NCBI GenBank assembly: GCA_025355005.1
Contig: JANXLV010000054.1
Coordinates: forward strand, 1-64,000
Direction: 5' to 3'
DNA: 64,000 bases
DNA from: Myxococcales bacterium
GTDB taxonomy: Bacteria > Myxococcota_A > Polyangia > Polyangiales > Polyangiaceae
The position numbers and the translations under genes are program-made. The notes beneath the pieces are model-generated. The model saw only the letters and a program-made list of their open reading frames with translations, had not been told where the DNA came from and did no database searches. Positions 34,159-42,979 of this stretch are shown one piece after another. The first letter of the stretch is position 1. The number at the start of each line of letters is the position of its first letter.

Positions 34159-35952
34159 TCACTTCGCGCCGTCGCGGGCCTCGGTGAGCGCGTCGAGTCC
34201 GGGGTCCGCATCGCGCCACAGCTCCACGAGCGCCGCATAGCGCAGGTGCGCCAGCGCGACGTCCCCGCTTGCCTTCGCCGCGCGCGCCGAGCCCAGGAGC
34301 GCGAGCGCGCGGTTCGGCCGTTGTTCCAGGTTGCGCTCGAAGACCACGAGCGCCTCCTTCGACTTACCGGCCGCGAGCAGCAGGTTCCCGAGCAGCTCGC
34401 GCGGCGGCTCGCCGAACGCAGGACCCGCGATCGGGCGTTCGTCCTCCGACGCGACGTACTTCTCGAGCGCCATGGTGATGATCTTCTGGTCGGCCGGGGA
34501 CGGCTTGGCAGAGGCGCGGGCGCGGACGAGGAGCGCTTCCTCCTTCATGTCCCAGCGCTTGGTGGAGGTCGGCGGCAGCATCTTCGACCACAGCTGCATC
34601 TGCGCGCGCACCGCCCGCATGTCAGCGACGCGTGCCTCGACCGTCTTGCGATCCCCCGCGCGGATCGCCGCCTCGGCGCGGAGCGCGTGCGCGTTCATCC
34701 GGCCGAAGAGCGCATACGGCATTCGCACCTCACCGCCCGCGGACGGTGCATGCGCCGCACACGCGACGGGACCGCCTGCGCCGCCCTCGTCCGGCACCGG
34801 CGTGAACACCGGCAGAACGAGCGCCTCCACCTCCGCCCATCGCCCCGTCACGACGGCGTAGTGCGCGACCATGTCGATGTAGGCTCCACGTATCTCGGCG
34901 GTGTCCTCCTTCATCCCGACGATGATCGCGCGGACGTCTTCCACGAGCTTCTGCGCACGCGCAAAATGTCCGAGCTCCAGGTTCGCGGCCACGCGCCACG
35001 AGTACGAGTGCCAGTCGTACTTGTTCGCCGTATGCCCACGCGATTTCTCCCACGCGACCGACGACGCGTACGCGCGCTCGTTCGACGGAACGACGTCGCG
35101 CCACATCCCGAGGTGAACGAACGTATGCGATGGCATGTGCTGAGCATGGCCGCCGGCCGGCGCGATCCGTGCGTAGGTGCGCGCCGCGTCGAGCGCGAGG
35201 ATCGCGTGGTCGCGGCTGTCGAACGCGTGGATCGTGTAGTGCGCAGCGCCTGGATGGTTCGGGCGGCGATGGAAGACGTCCAGCGCGATGTTGCCGGACT
35301 CCATCTGCTCACGCACGTGCGCGAGGTCGTACCCGTAGACCGACAGGAGCGCGAGCGCGTGCTGGAGCGCGACCTCGTCGTCATCGGTGTATTCTGCATG
35401 CATATTCGTCGCGGCCGCGAGCCACGCTGCGTACGCCTGCTTGCCGTCATCCTTTGCGAACAGCTCGCGGGCCGTCGCGATGTAGGCGCGCTCCTTGGGC
35501 GTGAGCGCCTCCTCATGCGTTATCTTTGCGAGGGCGGCGCGGGCCTTCGGGAGGTTGCGCTCGTGCCACACCGGGTGATCGAACGACATGGCGTCGCCCC
35601 ATGCAGCCATGGCGCACGACGGATCGGCGACGAGAGCAGCGACGAAGCTCTCGTGTGCCTCGTCGTACAGGAACGAGTGCAGCGCGAGGACGCCGTCACG
35701 AAAGAGGCGCTGGCATTCGGGCAAACCGGTGATCGGGAACGAGAGCTCACCGAGCTGCGACTTCGATGAGGCGACGTCCGGTGTGCGCGTAGATCGCTCG
35801 GGCACCGGAGGTGTAGCAACCAAGGCCGGCGGCTGCGTCGTGGACGGCAAAGACCGACCCGAGGCCGGCGCGACGGCGGGCGTGGGCGGTTCGGCGCCAC
35901 ACGCGAAAGAGCCAGCAAGCATGAGAGCACACGCAGCCCGGTACGGATTCAT
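34159..35952 (-). CDS. TPR-repeat lipoprotein with His-rich core
   Basis: 597 residues. Signal with lipobox SFAC (Cys18), then a Pro/Thr/Ala linker to about residue 65. The core matches a common group of exported tetratricopeptide proteins: LFRDGVLALHSFLYDEAHES at the start, MAAWGDAMSFDHPVWHERN, then the conserved HPGAAHYTIHAFDSRDHAIL and HAQHMPSHTFVHLGMWRDVV blocks with many histidines. More helical repeats follow to the end. The conserved His set may hint at metal binding, but the role of this family is unknown. A frame in HEAT-like code follows on the same strand. No neighbours of known pathway are linked. Confidence 0.85.
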   Translation of the reverse strand: MNPYRAACALMLAGSFACGAEPPTPAVAPASGRSLPSTTQPPALVATPPVPERSTRTPDVASSKSQLGELSFPITGLPECQRLFRDGVLALHSFLYDEAHESFVAALVADPSCAMAAWGDAMSFDHPVWHERNLPKARAALAKITHEEALTPKERAYIATARELFAKDDGKQAYAAWLAAATNMHAEYTDDDEVALQHALALLSVYGYDLAHVREQMESGNIALDVFHRRPNHPGAAHYTIHAFDSRDHAILALDAARTYARIAPAGGHAQHMPSHTFVHLGMWRDVVPSNERAYASSVAWEKSRGHTANKYDWHSYSWRVAANLELGHFARAQKLVEDVRAIIVGMKEDTAEIRGAYIDMVAHYAVVTGRWAEVEALVLPVFTPVPDEGGAGGPVACAAHAPSAGGEVRMPYALFGRMNAHALRAEAAIRAGDRKTVEARVADMRAVRAQMQLWSKMLPPTSTKRWDMKEEALLVRARASAKPSPADQKIITMALEKYVASEDERPIAGPAFGEPPRELLGNLLLAAGKSKEALVVFERNLEQRPNRALALLGSARAAKASGDVALAHLRYAALVELWRDADPGLDALTEARDGAK

Positions 35953-36028
35953 GTCGTGAGCCTAGCAGTGACTATCGGGTCTCCACACCGGTGAAGCACA
36001 AGGTCACCACACGAGGTATCATGAAGGA

Positions 36029-36901
36029 GTGACCGCAAAACGGAACCTGACGCTGGGACGTCGCGCATGGGTCGTCACGTCGATCCCGGTGATGGTCGGG
36101 ATCGCGGCTTCGTGCGACGCGGCGTACACCGTCTCGCCGTCTGCACCATCGGACGCGGGCGTGGTGTCTGACTCCAGCGTCAGCGACGGCGACAGCGGAG
36201 CCAGCAGCGACGATGCGGGGATCAGCGTGGACGCATCCACCGACGCACCAGTGGATGCGCTCGCCATGGGCTGCGTCGCCGCACAGCCTGGGCTCGTTGC
36301 GTACTACCCATTCGACGACGACGCAGGCACCATCGGGCACGATTGTTCGGGCTACGCGCGGGATGGCGTCATCGCGAACGGAACGTGGGGTGCCGGGAAG
36401 CACGGGAACGCGCTCGTGCTCGGCGGCAGCGGCTGCATGGACCTCGGAGCCGATGCGGGCTTCCTCCAGAGTGGACCGTTCACGATCGCGATGTGGGTGA
36501 ACCTTACGACGCTCGGCCTCAACTACTACGTGGCGAAGACGTCGATGCCGCCGCAGACCGTCGGCTGGCACTTCGGGACCAACGCGGCGAGCATGAGCGC
36601 GAGCGTGAAGTTCGGGACAGCAGGTGGTCCCGTCCAGTCGAATGCGCCCACTCCTCTACCAACGTCGACGTGGGTTCACGTCGCCCTCAGGTTCGACCCG
36701 TCCGTACGGGCCGAGCTGTGGGTAAGCGGAGCGCTTGCCTCCGGTTTGATGCCAGCTCCCGCTGCCATCTCGGACGACCCATCTGCGCACCTGCGAGTCG
36801 GCTGTGGCGAGGGCATTGACTACGTGGTGGGGGCGATCGACGACGTGCGGTTCTACAACCGCGCGCTGTCAGCTGCCGAGATCGCCGCGCTCGCGCAGTG
36901 A
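36029..36901 (+). CDS. LamG-domain exported protein
   Basis: 290 residues from GTG 36029, preceded by AAGGAG that is too close to serve as an ideal ribosome-binding site, so the start is uncertain. The N terminus is basic and then hydrophobic (WVVTSIPVMVGIAASC), so it is probably a lipoprotein. After an Asp/Ser/Gly/Ala linker, residues 85-290 form a clear LamG (Laminin_G_3) sandwich: GLVAYYPFDDDAGTIGHDCS, FTIAMWVNLTTL, WVHVALRFDPSVRAELWVSG and the closing GAIDDVRFYNRALSAAEIAA, the diagnostic last strand. It should bind sugars or surface ligands. No enzyme motif is present. Confidence 0.85.
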   Translation: MTAKRNLTLGRRAWVVTSIPVMVGIAASCDAAYTVSPSAPSDAGVVSDSSVSDGDSGASSDDAGISVDASTDAPVDALAMGCVAAQPGLVAYYPFDDDAGTIGHDCSGYARDGVIANGTWGAGKHGNALVLGGSGCMDLGADAGFLQSGPFTIAMWVNLTTLGLNYYVAKTSMPPQTVGWHFGTNAASMSASVKFGTAGGPVQSNAPTPLPTSTWVHVALRFDPSVRAELWVSGALASGLMPAPAAISDDPSAHLRVGCGEGIDYVVGAIDDVRFYNRALSAAEIAALAQ

Positions 36902-36949
36902 CGATTGGCGCGGTTGGCCGTGCGGGCGGGAGCCCGACACGTCGCCGAC

Positions 36950-37279
36950 TCAGCTGAGGTCGCCCCAGTCGCGCTGGATGTGCCAGGCGCCGGGCTTGAA
37001 GGACCACGTGATGATCTCCGCTGGATCGAACGCGTCGGGCAGCACCGTGATGGAGATGATCTCGTCGGCGGAGAGCACCACGTTGAAGGGCTTGCGCCGG
37101 CCTTCGAGGTCCCAGAGCTGGTAGCGCGGCTCCTGGTCCAGGCCGCCGCGAAGCGGGCCGTAGTCGAGCGGAGCGCAGATGCGCGTCTTCTCGCGTCCCT
37201 CCTTCTTGCTGTTGAAGGTGACCGAGAGCCGCTGTTTTCCGGCGATCGCGTCGAGGAACACCTGATGGGCCGCGTGCAT
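36950..37279 (-). CDS. Small hypothetical protein (WYL-like features)
   Basis: 109 residues, cytoplasmic. Sequence begins HAAHQVFLDAIAGKQRLSVT and continues with beta segments: RICAPLDYGPLRG, RYQLWDLEGRRKPFNVVLSA, DEIISITVL. The order (helix, strand, P-L-x-Y/G, YxxWD, LSxDxI) resembles the ligand-sensing WYL fold, but without the helix-turn-helix usually fused to it. This is a tentative reading of a short protein. It follows the SDR gene by 37 nt on the same strand and could belong to the ABC transporter unit. Confidence 0.65.
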   Translation of the reverse strand: MHAAHQVFLDAIAGKQRLSVTFNSKKEGREKTRICAPLDYGPLRGGLDQEPRYQLWDLEGRRKPFNVVLSADEIISITVLPDAFDPAEIITWSFKPGAWHIQRDWGDLS

Positions 37280-37316
37280 GCACGGATGCCCTACTACGAA
37301 TTGGCGGAACCTTCGC

Positions 37317-38042
37317 CTATGTCTGTTCGTTCATGGGGCGCATGATGACGTTCACGATGCGCGAGCGGCTGCGTGGAAGCACGGAGAGCAGCACGGCCTC
37401 GGCCACGTCCTCCGCACTGGAGAAGCCCTTCATGTTCGCGCCGTCTGGCGTGCGGCCGTCGCCGAGGGCGAAGTGCGTCTCGACGCCGCCTGGGCACACG
37501 AGGCTCACCTTGATGTTCTTCTGGTAGAACTCGCGGTCGAGCGACTGCGACAGCGCGACCTGCGCGGACTTCGACATGCAGTAGATGCCCTCGTTCGGGT
37601 AGCCCTGAAGACCGGCGACGCTCGAGAGGTTCACGATGTTTCCGCCCCCCTGCGTGAGCATGTGGGGGATGACCTCCTTGCAGAAGAGCCAGGTCGACTT
37701 CGCGTTCGTGTCCATGATGCGGTCGTAGTCGTCCTCGGTCCAGTCGAGGAACGGCCGGTAGCCGCCGATGCCCGCGTTGTTCACGAGGATGTCGATGCGG
37801 CCGAAGTCGCTGACGGTCTGCTTCACGCAGGCCGCGACCTCGGGGGACTTGGTGACGTCGCAGGCGAACGTGTGCGCCTTGATCCCGAGCGCGGTGAGCT
37901 CCTTCTCGAGGGCCTCGAGATCGTCGTGCGTTCGGGCCGTTCCGCAGATCGAGGCCCCTTCGCGGGCGAGGGCGAGACAGCTCGCGCGACCGATCCCGCG
38001 GCTGGCTCCGGTGACGAGAGCGACTTTGTCCTTGAGGCGCAT
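37317..38042 (-). CDS. Short-chain dehydrogenase/reductase (SDR)
   Basis: 241 residues, classical SDR with Rossmann fold. The dinucleotide motif TGASRGIG is at about 11-18, DVTK and VNNAGIGG mark the cofactor site, and the active site is NLSSVAG (Ser) with YCMSK (Tyr and Lys of YxxxK). The PGGVET motif follows. The substrate cannot be read directly. The gene starts 55 nt after the permease stop on the same strand, so it is probably part of the transporter operon, and a sugar- or polyol-dehydrogenase role is a reasonable guess. Confidence 0.93.
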   Translation of the reverse strand: MRLKDKVALVTGASRGIGRASCLALAREGASICGTARTHDDLEALEKELTALGIKAHTFACDVTKSPEVAACVKQTVSDFGRIDILVNNAGIGGYRPFLDWTEDDYDRIMDTNAKSTWLFCKEVIPHMLTQGGGNIVNLSSVAGLQGYPNEGIYCMSKSAQVALSQSLDREFYQKNIKVSLVCPGGVETHFALGDGRTPDGANMKGFSSAEDVAEAVLLSVLPRSRSRIVNVIMRPMNEQT

Positions 38043-38097
38043 GATCTTCTCCTTGGGCGATGAGCGAGGGCGCTCCCGAGGGCTGCAGCCTACCTGA

Positions 38098-39069
38098 TCA
38101 CGAGGGCCGTGCGCTGGGCCGACGTGCGCGATCGATCGCCACCGCCACGAAGATGATCCCGCCCGTGACGATCTCCTGCACCCAGCTAGGCATTCCCATG
38201 TGGACAGCGCCCGTGCGGATCACGGTCATGAGGAGAGCGCCGAGCACCGAGCCCACGATGCTCCCTTCCCCGCCCGAGAGCGGCGCGCCGCCGATGACCA
38301 CGGCCGCGATGACCTCGAGCTCGAGCCCGAACGAGTCGGTGGGGTCGCCGACGGTCAGGGTAGAGAACTCCATGAGGCCCGCGATGCCGGCCAGCATGGA
38401 GGACAGCGCGTAGACGAGGATCTTCACGCGGGCAGCGTTGATGCCGCAGAGCTTCGCCGCAGCCTCGTTCGAGCCCACCGCCAGCACGTGCCGCCCGAAG
38501 CGCGTGTAGTCGAGGAGCGCGGCGGTCGCGAGCGCGAGGGCGAGCGCGATCCAGATGCCTGGCGACGCGAGGCTCGCGTCGAGCAGCCGATCGAGGCCGT
38601 GCGGCTCGCAGTCGATCTTCTGCTCCGAGGCGAGCCCCTTCGCGGCGCCACGGAGCGCGGTCATGGCCCCGAGCGTCACCACGAACGGCATCATCCGCAG
38701 GCGCCCCACGAAGAAGCCGATGAGCGCGCCAACAAGAGCTGCCACCGCTACCCCGCAAAGGATCGCGAAGACGGGGCTCGAGCCGCTCTTGAGGAGCTTC
38801 GCGATGATCACCGTCGTGAGCGCGACAAGAGAGCCGGTCGAGAGATCGATGCCGCCCGTCACGATGACCAGCGTCATGCCGAGCGCGCAGATCGCGACCA
38901 CCACCGTCTGACGCCCCATCATCGGCAGGTTCTGCGCGCGCAGGAACGAGTGCTCCGGCGTGATGATCGCGAAGACCGCGTAGACCACGAGCAGCGCCAC
39001 GAGCGGACCGAGCCACGCAGGGCGACGCATGGAACGGAGCGCGTCGAGCGCGCTGGTGATGCCGCTCAT
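38098..39069 (-). CDS. Sugar-type ABC transporter permease (RbsC-like)
   Basis: 323 residues from ATG 39069, which overlaps the ATPase stop (ATGA); a 12-codon longer start is less likely. About eight to ten membrane segments, with the family motif GGIDLSTGSLVAL near residue 85 and the conserved GLLMGA-like loop near IGGAPLSGGEGSIVGS toward the end, typical of the RbsC/XylH/AraH group. It forms the inner-membrane channel of a CUT2-type importer with the neighbouring double ATPase and binding lipoprotein. Confidence 0.93.
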   Translation of the reverse strand: MSGITSALDALRSMRRPAWLGPLVALLVVYAVFAIITPEHSFLRAQNLPMMGRQTVVVAICALGMTLVIVTGGIDLSTGSLVALTTVIIAKLLKSGSSPVFAILCGVAVAALVGALIGFFVGRLRMMPFVVTLGAMTALRGAAKGLASEQKIDCEPHGLDRLLDASLASPGIWIALALALATAALLDYTRFGRHVLAVGSNEAAAKLCGINAARVKILVYALSSMLAGIAGLMEFSTLTVGDPTDSFGLELEVIAAVVIGGAPLSGGEGSIVGSVLGALLMTVIRTGAVHMGMPSWVQEIVTGGIIFVAVAIDRARRPSARPS

Positions 39070-40586
39070 GACGCTGCCTCCAGCAGGAGCTTCTGCTCGG
39101 TCCACTCCGAGACGGGGCGTGAGGGAGACAGGACGCCACGCCGGAGAACGGCGATGCGATCACAGGTCGCGACGAGCTCCTCGAGCTGGCTCGACACGAG
39201 CACGACGCCCTTGCCGCGGCGGGCGAGCGTGCGCAGGAGGTCGAGCACCTGGGCCTTGCTCGCGACGTCGATGCCTCGCGTGGGCTCGTCCACCAGGAGC
39301 ACGTCGTAGTCCTCGCGCAACAAGCGTGCAATCTGCACCTTTTGCTGGTTGCCGCCCGAGAGATCGCCCGTGCGCTGCGCGGGCCCGCTGGCGCGGATCG
39401 AGAGCTCGGAGATCCACCTCGCGCCCTCCGCATCGACTCGTGCGGGGCGCACCATGAACGGGCCGCGCGCGGACAGCTCGATGTTGTCGGCCACGGAGCG
39501 TCCGAGCATGAGGCCCTCCCCGCCGCGGTCCTCGCTGAGGAGCCCGATGCCGCGCGGCGCAGTGAGCACCACCTTCCCGCTGCTCGTCGGGTCGAGCCCG
39601 AGGATCGCGCGCAGGAGCTCGGTGCGACCCGAGCCAACGAGGCCCGCGATGCCGAGGATCTCGCCGCGACGGAGGACGAACGAGGCGTCGCGAGGCTTCG
39701 TCTTGCCCGCGACCGCGCGCAGCTCGAGGAGGGGCTCGCCCTCCTTCACGTCGGCCGCGTGGGCCCCACGATAGCCGTGCGCACCTTCGACGTCCGCGTC
39801 GCCGCGCTCGGTGTCGAGCTCACGACCGAGCATCGCGTGGACGATCTTCTCCGGCGCTGTCGTCTTCGCATCGCCCGAGCCGCAGACCTTGCCGTCACGG
39901 AGGACCGTGTAGCCATCGGCATGCTCGCGCACGTCCGACAGAAAGTGCGTGACGAGCACGATCGCGAGGCCCGCGTCGGCGAGCGCGCGCACCCGCAGAA
40001 AAAGCCTGTCTGCGTCGCTCTTGCCGAGGCTGGCGGTGGGCTCGTCGAGCACGAGGACCTTCGCGCGCACGCCCTCCGCGTCCGTTCCGAGCCCGCCTTG
40101 CGCCAGCGCGCGTGCGATCTCCACGAGCTGCTGATCCGCGACGGAGAGCGCGCGCACGGGTGCCGCGAGCGGGATGCGACCGTCACCCGCGACGAGCCCG
40201 AGCGCCCGCGACGCGATCGCGTGGGCCTCCTTGCGACGAAGAAGTCCGCTCGCGCTGGGCTCGATCCCGAGCACGATGTTCTCGACCACGTCGAGCGCGG
40301 GGCACAGCGTGCGCTCCTGGGGGACCATCACGACGCCTCGCTCGCGCGCGTCGGCAGGACCACGCGGCGCGTACGGACCATCGGCGAGCACGATCGCGCC
40401 GCGGTCCGCGCGCTCGAGCCCGAGCAGGATGCGCATGAGCGTGCTCTTGCCGGCACCGTTCTGGCCGAGCAGCGCGTGGACCTCGCCGCGCTTCACCTCG
40501 AGGCTGACGCCGCGCAGCACCGCCACGGGGCCGAACGACTTCTCGATCTCGAGGAGCGAGAGCGCGGACGTCACTCCCCGAGCCAC
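39066..40586 (-). CDS. Sugar-type ABC transporter ATP-binding protein (RbsA/MglA-like)
   Basis: 506 residues from GTG 40586, or 502 from GTG 40574, which would overlap the binding-protein stop as GTGA and match the overlap at the other end. It holds two ABC cassettes. First: Walker A GQNGAGKSTL, signature-like LSVADQQLVEIARAL, Walker B VLVLDEPTASL. Second: a degenerate Walker A GLVGSGRTELL and signature LSGGNQQKVQIARLL, Walker B VLLVDEPTRGID. A degenerate second P-loop is normal for this group. A 35-residue insert (about residues 240-275) is rich in Asp/Glu/His. It powers the CUT2-type importer. Confidence 0.93.
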   Translation of the reverse strand: MARGVTSALSLLEIEKSFGPVAVLRGVSLEVKRGEVHALLGQNGAGKSTLMRILLGLERADRGAIVLADGPYAPRGPADARERGVVMVPQERTLCPALDVVENIVLGIEPSASGLLRRKEAHAIASRALGLVAGDGRIPLAAPVRALSVADQQLVEIARALAQGGLGTDAEGVRAKVLVLDEPTASLGKSDADRLFLRVRALADAGLAIVLVTHFLSDVREHADGYTVLRDGKVCGSGDAKTTAPEKIVHAMLGRELDTERGDADVEGAHGYRGAHAADVKEGEPLLELRAVAGKTKPRDASFVLRRGEILGIAGLVGSGRTELLRAILGLDPTSSGKVVLTAPRGIGLLSEDRGGEGLMLGRSVADNIELSARGPFMVRPARVDAEGARWISELSIRASGPAQRTGDLSGGNQQKVQIARLLREDYDVLLVDEPTRGIDVASKAQVLDLLRTLARRGKGVVLVSSQLEELVATCDRIAVLRRGVLSPSRPVSEWTEQKLLLEAAS

Positions 40587-41617
40587 TTCTTGAGGTCGGG
40601 CGCGATGACCTCCTTGACCGCCGGCTCTTCGAGGTTGTCCTTGGTGACGAGGCGCGCGCCGGTGTCGATTCGGCGCTCGACCTTCTTGCCGCGCAGGTGC
40701 TCGGTCATGGTCTTGACGGCGAGGTAGCCCATGTTGAAGGGGTTTTGCACGACGAGCCCGTCGATGTCGCCGTCCTTCAATGCGGAGACCAGCTTCTCCG
40801 AGGCGTCGAAGCCGACGAACTTGGTCTTCTTCGCGAGATTGGATTTGCGCAGCGCCAGGAGCATGCCGAACGTGGTCGACTCGTTCGGCGTGAAGATCGC
40901 GTTGACGCCGCCAGTGTCGGCCTTCTGCGCGACAAGTAGCCCTTCGCCCTTCGCGAACGCGCTCTCGGTGGTGGCGCCGCCGTACTGGTTGTCGCTCACG
41001 ACCTTGAGGGTGGGCTTTGCGTGGACCGCGTCGAGGAAGCCTTTTTCCCGGTTCGCCGTGCTCGCCGAGCCCTCCTGATAGCGGAGCATGATGACGTTGC
41101 CCTTGTCGCCGAGGAGCTTCGCGATGTGGTCGCCTGCGAGCTTGCCCGCCGCGACGTTGTCGGTCGCGACGAAGCTCACGTGCTCATCGCCCTGGAGATC
41201 GGAGTCGAAGATCACGACCGGGATCTTCGCGGCGGTGGCCTCCTTCACCGGCGCGCGGAGCGCCGTGTCGTTGAGCGGCGCCAGCACGATGCCGCTCACG
41301 CCCTGCGCGACGAACGTGCTCACCACGTCGACCTGGGCCTTGAGATCGTCCTCCTTGAGGGGACCCTTCCACACGATGTCGACGTCGAGCTCCTTCGCGG
41401 CCTTCACGGCGCCAGCGTGCACGCTCTTCCAGAACTCGTGTGTCGTGCCCTTGGGGATGACCGCGATCTTGAGGCGCGCGGTGGTCGCGGGAGCAGCGCC
41501 ACCTTCACCGTCCGCGGTGGGCTTCGGTGCATCCTTGGGACAAGCCATCAAGAGAAGCGACCCGAGCACCACGAGCAGAGACCAAACGGGCGAGAGAGCG
41601 AGCGAGCGCGTCTTCAT
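40571..41617 (-). CDS. Sugar-type ABC transporter substrate-binding lipoprotein
   Basis: 348 residues from ATG 41617 (MKTRSLALSPVWSLLVVLGS), lipobox LLMAC; the frame is open upstream but has no signal. The mature protein is a periplasmic-binding type 1 fold (RbsB-like): IAVIPKGTTHEFWKSVHAGA, VDVVSTFVAQGVSGIVLAPL, IPVVIFDSD, FVATDNVAAGKLAGDHIAKL, VNAIFTPNESTTFGMLLALR and LKDGDIDGLVVQNPFNMGYL. Ligand likely a monosaccharide, polyol or related compound; AI-2-like ligands cannot be excluded. Its stop overlaps the ATPase gene, giving a translationally coupled unit. Confidence 0.92.
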   Translation of the reverse strand: MKTRSLALSPVWSLLVVLGSLLLMACPKDAPKPTADGEGGAAPATTARLKIAVIPKGTTHEFWKSVHAGAVKAAKELDVDIVWKGPLKEDDLKAQVDVVSTFVAQGVSGIVLAPLNDTALRAPVKEATAAKIPVVIFDSDLQGDEHVSFVATDNVAAGKLAGDHIAKLLGDKGNVIMLRYQEGSASTANREKGFLDAVHAKPTLKVVSDNQYGGATTESAFAKGEGLLVAQKADTGGVNAIFTPNESTTFGMLLALRKSNLAKKTKFVGFDASEKLVSALKDGDIDGLVVQNPFNMGYLAVKTMTEHLRGKKVERRIDTGARLVTKDNLEEPAVKEVIAPDLKKWLGE

Positions 41618-41655
41618 CGCCAAGGAGACTACCGCGACCCACCCCGACGGGTCAT

Positions 41656-41901
41656 CTACTGGCAGAACCCGCGCGGGGTGCAGTTGCCGTTCGTTGGCGG
41701 GTTCGGACAATCCGTTGGATCGGGCTGTGGACCGCTGGTACCCGTGTACGTGCACGACTTGGTGCATTGAACCGCGGACCCGATGGAAGCGCAGAGACTG
41801 TACTCGCCGACGCACGCGGGATCGACACCGCCACCTGCCGTCGCGCCGCCTTCTGCGCCCGTGCCGCCGCCGCCGCCGCCAGGATACGAGCCTGGCGTCA
41901 C
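41656..41901 (-). pseudogene. Cys-rich C-terminal remnant of an exported protein
   Basis: 81 codons from a GTG with no signal peptide and no ribosome-binding site; the frame is closed by a stop near 41934. It starts with a Gly-rich linker (SYPGGGGGGTGAEGG) and then has a compact cysteine module: ACVGEYSLC, VQCTKSCTYTG, DCPNPP and NCTPRGFC at the end. This order of linker then Cys-rich end is that of myxobacterial exported proteins with the first part missing. It lies just upstream of the binding-protein gene on the same strand. A small intact gene cannot be fully excluded. Confidence 0.5.
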
Positions 41902-41951
41902 CCGTGCGTCAGAAACGACAAGGCCAGCAGGTCACGCGCTGCAAATCGGCT

Positions 41952-42458
41952 TCAGAAACCGACTGTCGCGAGCTCGGAGCCGGGATACAGATTCGCGGCG
42001 ATCTTCTTGGCCTTGCGGAGGAGCGTGGCGAGGCGCTCGCCTGTCGCTTCGTCCAGGCCTCGCTCGTCGCCGTAGAACGAGGAGTTGTTGACCTGGGCGA
42101 CCGGCGTGGTCGTGGCGGCGCGGAAGAGAAGCCCGCCGTCACCGTAGTAGAGCCACAGCTGGAACTGGACGACGTTCTCCTGATCGAGCACGTCGTACCA
42201 CTCGACATCACATTCGGCGAACGCGGCGAGCCCTCCCGTGAAGAGGTCGGCTGGGGACGTGGTGAGCGCGCGCTGTTGCGTGATGGACGCGTCGTAGATG
42301 GCGAGTATGGCGAGCAGCTGCTTTCGGTCCGTGGGCGTGAGCTTCGACTTCGCGAGCCAGGTCGCCGCTTCCTCGATGGCGAACGTTCGTCGGTTCGCGA
42401 AGCGCAGGCTCGTCACCGTCTTCAGGAGCTTCGTGGTGTGTGCGAGAGCGTTGCTCAT
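41952..42458 (-). CDS. Hypothetical cytoplasmic protein
   Basis: 168 residues from ATG 42458 (MSNALAHTTKLLKTVTSLRF), taken because the open frame further upstream is Arg/Pro/Ser shadow sequence. Helical N-terminal half with KLTPTDRKQLLAILAIYDAS, then a beta-rich middle (VEWYDVLDQENVVQFQLWLY, YGDGGLLFRAAT) and a helical C terminus. No signal peptide. No family recognised. It faces away from the MYXO-CTERM remnant upstream. Confidence 0.65.
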   Translation of the reverse strand: MSNALAHTTKLLKTVTSLRFANRRTFAIEEAATWLAKSKLTPTDRKQLLAILAIYDASITQQRALTTSPADLFTGGLAAFAECDVEWYDVLDQENVVQFQLWLYYGDGGLLFRAATTTPVAQVNNSSFYGDERGLDEATGERLATLLRKAKKIAANLYPGSELATVGF

Positions 42459-42516
42459 GGCTTTGCCCACCGGGGCGCGCGGCCTGCCCACGACGGCGCG
42501 ACTGCTCGGAGCGCCT

Positions 42517-42816
42517 TCACGCGCTCCTTCCGCGGCGTCGAAGCGAGAGCGCCGCGACGGCCGCCACAACCCAGGGCCCAGCGCTCCCGCCGCCGTCACC
42601 TCTCGTGCGTGCGATCGCGCAGCCGCCCTTGGTCGTGCTGGTTTTCGCTGCTGCGACGTCGCCCGCGTCCGGCTCGTCGCCTGCGTCGACGCTGCCGGGG
42701 TTCGCGGCCGCAAGCGCCTTCGCGTAGAGATCTGCATGCGCGGCGACCGTGGTGAACACGTCGGGGCCGTTTGCGCAGTCCGACGTGCGCGCCAGCAAGC
42801 AGTGTCGCGTGAGCAT
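42517..42816 (-). pseudogene. Trypsin-like C-terminal remnant with MYXO-CTERM tail
   Basis: Open frame without signal peptide or start-site support. The recognisable part begins near LLARTSDCANGPDVFTTVAA, which looks like the last strand and helix of a chymotrypsin-fold protease (CxxGPDVFTxV), followed by an Asp/Ala linker and a MYXO-CTERM signal (GGCAIARTRG, hydrophobic helix PWVVAAVAALSL, RRRGRS). The catalytic His, Asp and Ser regions are absent. The upstream open frame (to 42882 and beyond) shows no homology. It is read as a 3' remnant of a surface-sorted protease gene. Confidence 0.5.
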
Positions 42817-42979
42817 TGGTCGTCCGAGGAAAGCACGAGGCGTGCCTACAAATCTGCCCAAACTTCCGCGAAAATCGACCATCCCATCACGTCGCAAGGT
42901 CACAGCCGTCAGCAATCGCACGCGGGATCGGGGGGAGACTAGCGGCGTGCTGGACTGGACGCGGCGTGGAGTGAGGCGC

